From contig QMWY01000092.1 in the NCBI GenBank assembly GCA_003661865.1, forward strand, positions 1-5,653: a stretch of DNA of 5,653 nucleotides, read 5' to 3'. This document shows, piece by piece, positions 1 through 5,642 of the stretch. Position 1 is the stretch's first letter, and each line of letters begins with the position of its first letter. Both the position numbers and the translations under genes were made by a program. Source of the stretch: Thermoprotei archaeon (GTDB taxonomy: Archaea > Thermoproteota > Thermoprotei_A > Sulfolobales > Ignisphaeraceae). Under the pieces are notes generated by a model. The model saw only the letters and a program-made list of their open reading frames with translations. It was not told the origin of the DNA and ran no database searches.

Positions 1-23
1 CTGAAAGGTACTCGGGCTTCGCG

Positions 24-28
24 GGTGG
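24..28 (+). promoter_or_regulatory. Shine-Dalgarno sequence of ino1
   Basis: GGTGG lies five bases before the ATG at 34 and matches the core complementary to the archaeal 16S rRNA tail. It favours ATG 34 over GTG 25, because the GTG is itself part of this motif. No TATA box is visible in the 33 bases available, so the promoter must lie outside the window. Confidence 0.5.
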
Positions 29-33
29 TAGCC

Positions 34-1221
34 ATGATCAGGACTGTGATCCTAGGCCAGGGTCTAGTCGCAACCCACTTCGCGGTAGGGGTTGAGAGGA
101 TCAAGACTGGGGAGATCGAGGCGTACGGCGTACCCCTAGCGGAGTACAAGATGCCTTACGGCATCGAGGATATAGAGATAGTCGCCAGCTACGATGTTGA
201 CGAGAGGAAGGTGGGCAAGACCCTCTTCGACATAGCGAACATGGTGCTCAGGGGCCTGCTACCCGTGCCGAGGAGCCTCAAAGATGTTGTTGTTAGGATG
301 GGTATCCACATAGGCTCCCTCAACGGGCTCCCCTTCAGCGCCGTTGGGCTTGAGGAGAAGCTCGGCGGTGTTGCAGGTGCTGTTGAGAGGTTTGTTGAGG
401 AGCTAAGGGAGCTGAGACCCGACGTGATCATCAATGTGATAACCACTGAGCCTGCCGAGCCCTTCGGAAGTATAGCCGAGCTCGAGGCAGCTATCGAGAA
501 CAACAGGGTGGATAGGCTTAGCGCGAGCCAGGTGTACGCATACGCTACTGCTAGATATGCAGCGGAGACCGGTAGAAAGGTTGCCTTCGTAAATGTCATA
601 CCCACACCCCTGGCCAACGACGATGCCTTCGTTAAGCTGTACGAGCAGTGCAGCAGCCTGATCCTAGGCGACGACGGCGCCACCGGCGCTACCCCCCTCA
701 CAGCCGATATCCTTGAGCATCTAGCAGAGCGCGGTAGGAAGGTGATATCGATAGCCCAGTTCAACATAGGCGGCAACACTGACTTCCTCGCCCTTACAGC
801 CCCCGAGCGCAACCTGATGAAGGAGAGGACGAAGAGCAGCATCGTCGAGGATATACTGGGCTATGACGTGCCCCACTACATAAAGCCAACGGGCTACCTA
901 GAGCCCTTGGGAGACAAGAAGTTCGTATCCATGCACATATGGTGGAAGACCTTCAACGGGCTGGAGGACGAGCTCATAGTGAACCTGAGGATCAACGACA
1001 GCCCCGCACTCGCAGGACTCCTAGTAGACCTGGTTAGGATAAGCAAGGCCCTGCTGGACCGCGGCGTCAAGGGCACTGCCTACCCCGTAAACGCGTTCTT
1101 CATGAAGAACCCCGGACCCAAGGGCGCCAAGAACATATCGAGGGTGCTAGCGTTCCACAGGCTCATAGGGTACTTATCAAGCCAGGGGATCCTGGCGGGT
1201 AGCATAAGAAGTGGGCCCTAA
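34..1221 (+). CDS. ino1: L-myo-inositol-1-phosphate synthase (archaeal type), complete
   Basis: This cytosolic NAD-dependent enzyme converts D-glucose 6-phosphate to L-myo-inositol 1-phosphate, the entry step to inositol ether lipids and, in many hyperthermophiles, to di-myo-inositol phosphate. Counting from the ATG at 34 (395 aa), the N-terminal Rossmann motif GQGLVAT lies at residues 8-14 and the nucleotide-contacting GDDGATGATP near 212-221. The KERTKSS motif (K263, K267), GDKK (K295/K296), NDSP (D322) and FFMKNP (K358) match, by my recollection of yeast and Archaeoglobus enzymes, the catalytic Lys/Asp set. Length fits archaeal family members (about 390 aa). GTG at 25 is a longer alternative, but ATG 34 has a GGTGG five to six bases upstream and puts the first beta strand at the usual place. 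The frame is open to the left edge, so an upstream start cannot be strictly excluded. No damage is visible and the assignment is firm. Confidence 0.95.
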   Translation: MIRTVILGQGLVATHFAVGVERIKTGEIEAYGVPLAEYKMPYGIEDIEIVASYDVDERKVGKTLFDIANMVLRGLLPVPRSLKDVVVRMGIHIGSLNGLPFSAVGLEEKLGGVAGAVERFVEELRELRPDVIINVITTEPAEPFGSIAELEAAIENNRVDRLSASQVYAYATARYAAETGRKVAFVNVIPTPLANDDAFVKLYEQCSSLILGDDGATGATPLTADILEHLAERGRKVISIAQFNIGGNTDFLALTAPERNLMKERTKSSIVEDILGYDVPHYIKPTGYLEPLGDKKFVSMHIWWKTFNGLEDELIVNLRINDSPALAGLLVDLVRISKALLDRGVKGTAYPVNAFFMKNPGPKGAKNISRVLAFHRLIGYLSSQGILAGSIRSGP

Positions 1222-1249
1222 CCTAGGGACCCATCCTTTTTCCTCCTTT
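1213..1249 (+). terminator. Hairpin plus T-tract terminator of ino1, overlapping its stop codon
   Basis: GGG (1213-1215) pairs with CCC (1230-1232), and CCCTA (1216-1220) pairs with TAGGG (1224-1228). This gives an 8-bp stem with a bulged A (1229) and a loop ACC (1221-1223). TTTTT follows at 1237-1241 and TTT at 1247-1249. The left arm covers the last two sense codons and most of the TAA stop. Archaeal termination usually depends mainly on the T-tract, so the hairpin may be secondary. Confidence 0.6.
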
Positions 1250-1273
1250 GAACCCAAGCCCCCTCCCCACGTA

Positions 1274-1281
1274 TTTTAATA
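1274..1281 (+). promoter_or_regulatory. TATA box for the CBS-HPF gene
   Basis: TTTTAATA stands out in an otherwise GC-rich intergenic stretch, about 38 bases before the ATG at 1316. The usual archaeal spacing (about 25 bases from the box centre) predicts a start near 1302-1304, giving a leader of roughly 12-14 bases that just includes the SD. No convincing purine-rich BRE is seen upstream, where the sequence is C-rich. The CBS gene therefore appears to be transcribed independently of ino1. Confidence 0.6.
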
Positions 1282-1303
1282 CCGTTGCAGCGAATGGAGT
1301 AGC

Positions 1304-1308
1304 GGTGG
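1304..1308 (+). promoter_or_regulatory. Shine-Dalgarno sequence of the CBS-HPF gene
   Basis: GGTGG lies seven bases before the ATG at 1316, a good archaeal spacing, and supports that start codon. Given the predicted transcription start near 1302-1304, it would sit almost at the 5' end of the mRNA. Confidence 0.6.
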
Positions 1309-1315
1309 GCTTGCT

Positions 1316-2491
1316 ATGAGCATCGCGCCCCAGGTTAAGATAGACGAGGTGATGGCAGAGCCCCCGGTAGTGGCCAAGCCCCTCATGACGATAGGCGAGA
1401 TACTGGGCAAGATGAGGGAGACCAGGGCGTGGATCGTGCCCGTTGTCGATAACAAGGGGAGGCTGATAGGTGTGCTGAGCTACAGAGCCATACTTATGAG
1501 GGGTGCTGGTAGGCAGACCAAGGTCCTCACGGTTATGGAGCCCCCTTACAGCGTTAGGCTGGGAACGCCGTTTAACGACGCTGTTGCTAGGTTCGTGGCC
1601 CTAAAGGCCAGGGCCATGCCCGTGGTCGACGAGCATAGGATTCTCAAGGGCTACGTAACGCGTGCAGACCTACTGAGGTTCATGCTTGAGAACGACGTTC
1701 TCCCAAGGAAGCGGGCGGAGGAGCTGATGACGAGCCCCGCGGTCACGATACACGAGGATGAGAGCATTGCGAGGGCGCGCTGGCTGATGCTGAGGGGCGG
1801 TATATCCCGCCTACCCGTGGTGGACGAGGAAGAGAAGCTCGTGGGCGTCATATCGATGAGGGATATCGTTGAGAGGCTCTACAACATAAGGCTCACCCGG
1901 AGAAAGGGGTTTGAGCAGTTCGAAGAGGAGTTCCTAGCAGCACCCGTACGCGACTTCATGTCTACCCCACCCATCTACGTCGCTAGGACAAGCCCGTCTG
2001 AAGAGATCGTTGAGACACTGCTTGAGTACAACATATCGGGAATGCCCGTGGTCGAGAGGGACAGTGTTGTAGGTGTGGTCAGCGGGCTAGACGTGCTCAA
2101 GGCCTATGTAGCATCGCTAACCGTTGCACATGCGCTAGAGGCCAAGATCCCTGAGGAGGTCAGGGGCGACGCAATTACGAAGAACCTCGTTGAGAGGCTT
2201 GTGAGCGACTACCTAGCATCCTTCCGGAAGTTCGCCAACGTCCTCGACTTCAAGGTAACACTCAAGGAGGAGACCAAGGTGCCTAAGAAGGAGGGTAGGA
2301 AGAGGTACAAGGTCAGGGTGAGGCTGGTAACGGATCATGGAAGCTTCGCTGCTGAGGGCATAGGCTGGGAGCTGCTATCGGCGCTCCGCGACGCGTTGAT
2401 GACCCTGGAGAAGAGGCTTAGGAGGTACTACGAGAAGCGGAGGACCTTCCAGGTAACCAAGGGGGAGCTAGCTGAGGAGTACATGTCCTGA
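1316..2491 (+). CDS. Four-CBS-domain protein with C-terminal HPF/RaiA-like domain; candidate ribosome hibernation factor
   Basis: This 391-aa soluble protein has no signal or membrane segment. Four CBS domains lie at about residues 11-61, 72-123, 136-188 and 213-264, forming two probable Bateman modules of the kind that bind AMP/ADP/ATP or SAM. The ribose-contacting G-h-h-S/T-x-x-D signature is present in CBS2 (G112..T115..D118), CBS3 (G177..S180..D183) and CBS4 (G253..S256..D259). In CBS1 the Asp is replaced by Ala58. Residues about 288-375 read as helix, three strands and a long basic helix. AEGIGWELLSALRDAL (346-361), followed by LEKRLRRYYEKR (364-375), closely parallels the end of bacterial HPF/RaiA (AEG..MYAAID..IDKL..QL.KHK). 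I infer a nucleotide-sensing ribosome-binding protein. CBS-containing archaeal hibernation factors have been reported (I recall Dri in Pyrobaculum), but equivalence is unchecked. CBS domains are certain; the HPF-like domain is likely. The ATG is supported by TATA box and SD. Confidence 0.85.
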   Translation: MSIAPQVKIDEVMAEPPVVAKPLMTIGEILGKMRETRAWIVPVVDNKGRLIGVLSYRAILMRGAGRQTKVLTVMEPPYSVRLGTPFNDAVARFVALKARAMPVVDEHRILKGYVTRADLLRFMLENDVLPRKRAEELMTSPAVTIHEDESIARARWLMLRGGISRLPVVDEEEKLVGVISMRDIVERLYNIRLTRRKGFEQFEEEFLAAPVRDFMSTPPIYVARTSPSEEIVETLLEYNISGMPVVERDSVVGVVSGLDVLKAYVASLTVAHALEAKIPEEVRGDAITKNLVERLVSDYLASFRKFANVLDFKVTLKEETKVPKKEGRKRYKVRVRLVTDHGSFAAEGIGWELLSALRDALMTLEKRLRRYYEKRRTFQVTKGELAEEYMS

Positions 2492-2492
2492 G

Positions 2493-3362
2493 CTAGGCGG
2501 CGTACCGCTCACGCTCGCTCACAACCTCGATCTTGACCTTGTACGGCCTAAGCCTCTGCCTCAGTATGTTCATCACCTCTAGGTAGGACTCCTCAACATT
2601 CCTCGGGTTGAGCACCTCTGCCTCCGCTAGCACCGTAACACTGCTGCCGCGCGCCTCGACGAGCCTTATGTTGACAGACGACCTGTTTATGAGCCTGCTG
2701 GAGGCAATAGCGTCCTCGATAAACCTCATCACGTCCTCAACGCTCGCGGACTCGAGCCCGTAAAACGTTATCTTGAACGCTATGGATGCCGCACGGGGCC
2801 TCATAACGACGCTCTTGAGTAGCGCCGTGTTGGGTATGAACACATAGACATTGTGCTGGGAGGATACCACTGTGTAGAGCTCGTCTATACTCACAACAAC
2901 CCCACTAACGACATCGTTGTTGATCCTGACCATGACGTGCTCGCCCTCCCTAACAATGCCCGAGAGAACCACTACGAAGTATGAGAACAGGTTCTCTATG
3001 AAGTACCTGACTGCGTATAGGGCGAACAGTATCAGCGCCACGACGAAGGCTATGCTGAGCGTAACGTTGTTAGCGTAGATCGTGGACGTTATATGAACGA
3101 TGAATATTATTAGCGCTATAGTGTATATGAAGGCCTTGAACCTCTGTTCAACACTTCTAGAGATGACCCCGCGCATCCTCAGCTTGTCTATTATGAACCC
3201 GACTATGTAGACGAAGACGAGGAGCGCTACCAACGGTACGAAGATGCTGAGTATTAGCCAGCTGTACTGCGTTACCCACCTAGAGAGCTCTTCGGCTACC
3301 GTTGCCCCACCTTGGAGCGTTGGGGATGACCATCCCCTCCATTGCAACCCGAAGTCCACCAC
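2493..3362 (-). CDS. MscS-family small-conductance mechanosensitive ion channel
   Basis: This 289-aa membrane protein is probably a homo-heptameric tension-gated channel releasing ions and solutes on hypo-osmotic shock. Three hydrophobic segments lie at about residues 34-57, 75-95 and 102-133. They are followed by the MscS beta domain (about 135-188), with REGEHVMV (138-145), a glycine-poor VVSGVVVSI strand (151-159) and the conserved IPNTALLKSVV (176-186). An alpha/beta C-terminal domain ends near residue 282. Length matches three-TM MscS (286 aa in E. coli). The third helix lacks most of the Gly/Ala packing pattern of E. coli MscS, so gating may differ. The start is uncertain: GTG at 3362 has no good SD, whereas TTG at 3347 (residue 6) has GGTGGTG nine bases upstream. 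The gene follows trkA by 57 bases on the same strand and converges with the CBS-HPF gene, with one base between stops. Confidence 0.88.
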   Translation of the reverse strand: MVDFGLQWRGWSSPTLQGGATVAEELSRWVTQYSWLILSIFVPLVALLVFVYIVGFIIDKLRMRGVISRSVEQRFKAFIYTIALIIFIVHITSTIYANNVTLSIAFVVALILFALYAVRYFIENLFSYFVVVLSGIVREGEHVMVRINNDVVSGVVVSIDELYTVVSSQHNVYVFIPNTALLKSVVMRPRAASIAFKITFYGLESASVEDVMRFIEDAIASSRLINRSSVNIRLVEARGSSVTVLAEAEVLNPRNVEESYLEVMNILRQRLRPYKVKIEVVSERERYAA

Positions 3363-3389
3363 CGAGCCCAGTCGGGTCAGCCCCTCTCC

Positions 3390-3394
3390 AAAAA
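3390..3394 (-). terminator. Possible T-run terminator after trkA
   Basis: The minus strand reads GCTGTTTTTGG here, a run of five T about 25 bases past the trkA stop codon in an otherwise mixed sequence. No convincing hairpin precedes it, which is acceptable for archaeal termination. If it works, trkA and the MscS-like gene are at least partly uncoupled; read-through would keep them in one operon. Confidence 0.3.
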
Positions 3395-3419
3395 CAGCCT
3401 TGGTTAGGGATGTACGGGC

Positions 3420-3425
3420 TTATAT
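3420..3425 (-). promoter_or_regulatory. Possible TATA box for the MscS-like gene, inside the trkA stop codon region
   Basis: The minus strand reads GATATAAG, in which the TAA is the trkA stop. The box lies about 60 bases before the GTG at 3362, predicting a transcript start near 3396 and a leader of about 34 bases. It may be coincidental, as ATA and TAA codons are common here. It would give the channel gene its own promoter. Confidence 0.3.
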
Positions 3426-4067
3426 CCCTATCCCCAGGAGGTCCCCGATACTACTCCTGCTCCCCACAACAACTAGCTTCATCCCCGGCTTTATCTCGTC
3501 CACCTTACCTGGGTCCAGCAGCTCGCCGTTCTCCCCGATGACGGCGACCACCTTGATGTTTGGGTAGCGCGACTCGATCTCGTTTATCCGGGTCCCCAGG
3601 AGCTTGTTGTGCACTACCGTATCTATGACTGTCACTATGTTGTCGCGCTCTATATCTATGCTCCTCAGCCCCATGATGGCGTCGAGGAGGTCCCGCGTAA
3701 TCTCCTGGGTCCTGACCACAACAACCTCAGCTAGGTGCAGGTCCCTGAGAAGCCTTGCCACATCCTCGGTGTTCACAAGCGCAACGATCCGCGGAACTTG
3801 TCGGGACTTCGCGAAGACGCAGGCTATTATGTTGCTATCGTCGTTCTCGTGCGCCGCTATGACAATGTCGGCCTTGTAGACCCTCGCCTCCTCGTAGACC
3901 CTCAGAGACGTTAGGGGGCCGTGGAAGACCGCTATATCGGTCTCGCTCTGGAGCTGCTCCACGCGATCCCTCCTATCATCGATCACCGCGACCTCGTGGC
4001 CCCGATCGTGGAGAAGCTTGGCAAGCTCTATACCCTCCTTGGAGGCGCCTATGACAGCAACTCTCAC
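3420..4067 (-). CDS. trkA: TrkA/KtrA-type potassium transporter regulatory subunit (single RCK protein)
   Basis: This 215-aa cytoplasmic gating ring subunit would assemble under the TrkH pore and open or close it according to bound NAD(H) or ATP/ADP. The RCK_N Rossmann domain covers about residues 1-120, with GASKEG at 7-12 and the ribose-binding acid VIDD at 28-31. The RCK_C (TrkA-C) domain spans about 137-210, with LLGTRINEIE at 156-165 and KPGMKLVVVGS at 193-203. It carries one RCK unit, like KtrA, rather than the tandem pair of E. coli TrkA. The usual GxGxxG reads G-A-S-K-E-G, with Ser9 at the middle glycine, and the common GDAT after the third strand is GPLT (50-53). Nucleotide preference may therefore differ. 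The GTG start at 4067 has GGGGTG eight bases upstream. It lies 71 bases downstream of trkH on the same strand, consistent with a two-gene transport operon. Confidence 0.92.
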   Translation of the reverse strand: MRVAVIGASKEGIELAKLLHDRGHEVAVIDDRRDRVEQLQSETDIAVFHGPLTSLRVYEEARVYKADIVIAAHENDDSNIIACVFAKSRQVPRIVALVNTEDVARLLRDLHLAEVVVVRTQEITRDLLDAIMGLRSIDIERDNIVTVIDTVVHNKLLGTRINEIESRYPNIKVVAVIGENGELLDPGKVDEIKPGMKLVVVGSRSSIGDLLGIGI

Positions 4068-4075
4068 TATGGAGA

Positions 4076-4081
4076 CACCCC
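4076..4081 (-). promoter_or_regulatory. Shine-Dalgarno sequence of trkA
   Basis: The minus strand reads GGGGTG here, eight bases before the GTG at 4067. No in-frame ATG offers a better start, so this site decides the GTG start. It places the first Rossmann strand immediately at the N terminus, as expected for the family. Confidence 0.55.
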
Positions 4082-4115
4082 GAGCCTAGCTACTGCTACT
4101 AAGGGGGCGAGGAGG

Positions 4116-4126
4116 AAATAAAGATA
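4116..4126 (-). promoter_or_regulatory. T-rich tract between trkH and trkA: trkH terminator or trkA TATA element
   Basis: The minus strand reads TATCTTTATTT, followed by a C-rich stretch, beginning about 13 bases past the trkH stop. It could slow or end transcription of trkH. Alternatively the CTTTAT core could act as a weak TATA box for trkA, about 50 bases before its GTG. Sequence alone cannot separate the two. The rest of the 71-base gap holds only the trkA SD. Confidence 0.3.
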
Positions 4127-4138
4127 GCTTTCGGCTTC

Positions 4139-5593
4139 TTAAACAACCCGGAGCTTCCTCACGTACAGCCTGCCCACAGCCATGTAGAGCGGGAGGAACT
4201 CTATCCTACCGAGGTACATCGCCGCTATTAGCAGGAGCTTAACTGCTAGGGGCGCTGACATCGAGGTTATCCCAACGCTTAGACCAACGCACGAGAGTGC
4301 TGAGGCGACCTCGAAGAGGGAGTCTATGAACCTATAGCCCAGCATAGACACCGCCACGCTTATGATCGTCAGGGTCGTTATGTAGACGAACATGAAGTTG
4401 TACACCGAGCGCATATACGCGTCGTCTACGGGCTCCTTCCCCAGCCTCCTGCGCAGCATCATAGTGGGCGGGGTGAAGTACGACGCCGCCTCCCAGACGA
4501 CGTTCTTTATCGCTAGGGCAACCCTCTTGATCTTCAGCCCCCCGGCTGTCGAGAACGTGCACCCCCCTATGACCATCCCCACGATCAGCATTATCTTTAT
4601 CTGGTCAGCCGTATGAGAGAGGTCGTCGATCTGGAAGCCCGTGGTTGTCATACCCGATATCGCGTGGTAGACGCCTACGTAAAACGCCGTTAGGGGGTCG
4701 GTACCCTTCTCGAAGAGTACGTAGGCTCCCCCGGTAGCCAGCGTTACCACTGTGAGCAGCGCTAGGAACCACCTGAGCTCTGATGACGATAGGAGCTCTC
4801 GGAACCTCCCCCGAAGCAGGAGGTCGTTATCGGCGAAGTTGAACGCGCCTATTATCGATATGGCCATGGTCCCCACAACCACTACGTGGCTCCACCTCCA
4901 GTACCCGATGCTCTCAGACCGCGTGGAGAAGCCGCCGGTGGCGATCGCGGTCATCGAGTGGGTAACGGCGTCGAATAGGTTCATGCCCCCCGCCACCAGG
5001 ATCACGGTGCTCACTACAGTGAACACCACGTAGATCGTGAACAGCCTCCTGGTAGTCGCGATCACCGTGGGAGCTATGCGCGCCCCCCGCTCAACCTCGT
5101 AGATCCCCTTGATCACCCGGTGCAGCAGGGGCAGGAACGTACCGCTTATAACAACAACCCCTAGCTCCCCGATCCACTGGGTGACCGCCCTCCAAAGGAG
5201 AACGGTGCGGGGCATGTCCTGGGGCCTCGCTATGACCGTTAGCCCCGTACCCGTGAAGCCGCTTATGGATTCGAAGTAGGCGTCTACGAAGCTGAACCCC
5301 ACCGACGCCATGTAGGAGAAGGAGGATACGAGGGGGAGGATAAGCCAGCTCGCGGCTATTATTACGAAGCCCTCGGTTATCCCCGTCTGAACCCTTCGAA
5401 AGCCAAGGACCACCGGTAGGGAGAGCAGAGCGGCTATGGAGTACAGCGCCACGAACTTCAGCGCTGTGGAGAACTCCCGCGGGCCACCACCCGTGAACGC
5501 GTAGTAGAGCCCCACAGCCCCTACAACAATACCGATAACGGATATTGTGAAGACGAGTAGCGCTATCCCCGCCGCAACCGCTCTGAGGTTCAT
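4139..5593 (-). CDS. trkH: TrkH/KtrB-type potassium uptake transporter, pore subunit
   Basis: This 484-aa integral membrane protein moves K+ (probably with Na+ or H+ coupling, or channel-like) into the cell. It shows the four M1-P-M2 repeats of the Trk/Ktr superfamily. The selectivity loops are TGTGLT (114-119), ATGGFST (218-224), TTTGFQ (316-321) and SCVGLSVG (434-441), each with the single filter glycine (G117, G221, G319, G437). The gate loop in M2 of repeat 3 reads IGGCTFSTAGG (342-352) followed by KIKR, close to the family GS.GSTAGG motif. The C terminus carries the conserved MYLGRIEFLPLY (459-470). Loop 4 has Cys435 where Thr is common. Length is between KtrB (about 445) and TrkH (483). 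The ATG at 5593 begins just before the first helix; no strong SD is seen. It is paired with trkA downstream, which would supply its gating ring. Confidence 0.95.
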   Translation of the reverse strand: MNLRAVAAGIALLVFTISVIGIVVGAVGLYYAFTGGGPREFSTALKFVALYSIAALLSLPVVLGFRRVQTGITEGFVIIAASWLILPLVSSFSYMASVGFSFVDAYFESISGFTGTGLTVIARPQDMPRTVLLWRAVTQWIGELGVVVISGTFLPLLHRVIKGIYEVERGARIAPTVIATTRRLFTIYVVFTVVSTVILVAGGMNLFDAVTHSMTAIATGGFSTRSESIGYWRWSHVVVVGTMAISIIGAFNFADNDLLLRGRFRELLSSSELRWFLALLTVVTLATGGAYVLFEKGTDPLTAFYVGVYHAISGMTTTGFQIDDLSHTADQIKIMLIVGMVIGGCTFSTAGGLKIKRVALAIKNVVWEAASYFTPPTMMLRRRLGKEPVDDAYMRSVYNFMFVYITTLTIISVAVSMLGYRFIDSLFEVASALSCVGLSVGITSMSAPLAVKLLLIAAMYLGRIEFLPLYMAVGRLYVRKLRVV

Positions 5594-5594
5594 C

Positions 5595-5638
5595 GGGGCT
5601 CAGCCCCAAGGGGTTGGGGGCTGCGGGGCTAGGGCGGG
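5595..5638 (-). promoter_or_regulatory. trkH leader with overlapping inverted repeats and a G-quadruplex motif on the template strand
   Basis: Just before the trkH ATG lies GGGGCTCAGCCCC (5595-5607), a 5-bp stem with a 3-base loop. Its right arm can instead pair with a downstream arm as CAGCCCC (5601-5607) with GGGGCTG (5617-5623), so the two hairpins exclude each other. The plus strand also carries four G-tracts at 5610-5613, 5616-5620, 5625-5628 and 5632-5634. Their loops are TT, CTGC and CTA, a textbook G-quadruplex pattern. GGGGCT recurs at 5595, 5617 and 5625, with CGGGCT at 5635. The structures are visible in sequence; a regulatory role is inference. Confidence 0.45.
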
Positions 5639-5642
5639 CTAC

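Noticed and set aside
189..842. Long minus-strand open frame inside ino1
   Set aside because: It lies wholly antisense to a well-conserved enzyme gene. Its Ser/Leu/Thr-rich product has no recognisable domain and looks like a reading-frame shadow of GC-rich codons.
1316..2491. CBS protein as a fragment of IMP dehydrogenase or of a CBS-gated transporter
   Set aside because: There is no IMPDH barrel or catalytic-Cys loop and no membrane segment. The frame is complete with its own promoter and SD, and the C-terminal domain fits an HPF-like fold better.
2499..2525. Short GCTCAC/GCTCGCTCAC repeat at the 3' end of the MscS-like gene
   Set aside because: It only reflects the Ser-Glu-Arg-Glu-Arg codons at the C terminus and is too short and local to count as a repeat element.
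3244..3567. Plus-strand frames across the mscS-trkA junction
   Set aside because: They run antisense to the start of the MscS-like gene and the end of trkA. Products are Pro/Ser-rich with no domain, promoter or SD.
4087..4102. AGTAGC tandem repeat on the minus strand between trkH and trkA
   Set aside because: Only two copies of six bases are present, which is expected by chance; no symmetry suggests an operator.
3604..4121. Plus-strand frames opposite trkA (3604-3879 and 3921-4121)
   Set aside because: They are antisense shadows of the RCK coding sequence without SD or recognisable domains.
4332..5033. Several short frames on both strands within trkH
   Set aside because: All are embedded in the conserved transporter frame and show compositional features of out-of-frame reading.
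5091..5609. Minus-strand 172-residue frame overlapping the start of trkH
   Set aside because: It is trkH read in another frame. The product is Gly/Arg/His-rich and low in hydrophobic order, with no family resemblance, while the trkH frame is clearly real.
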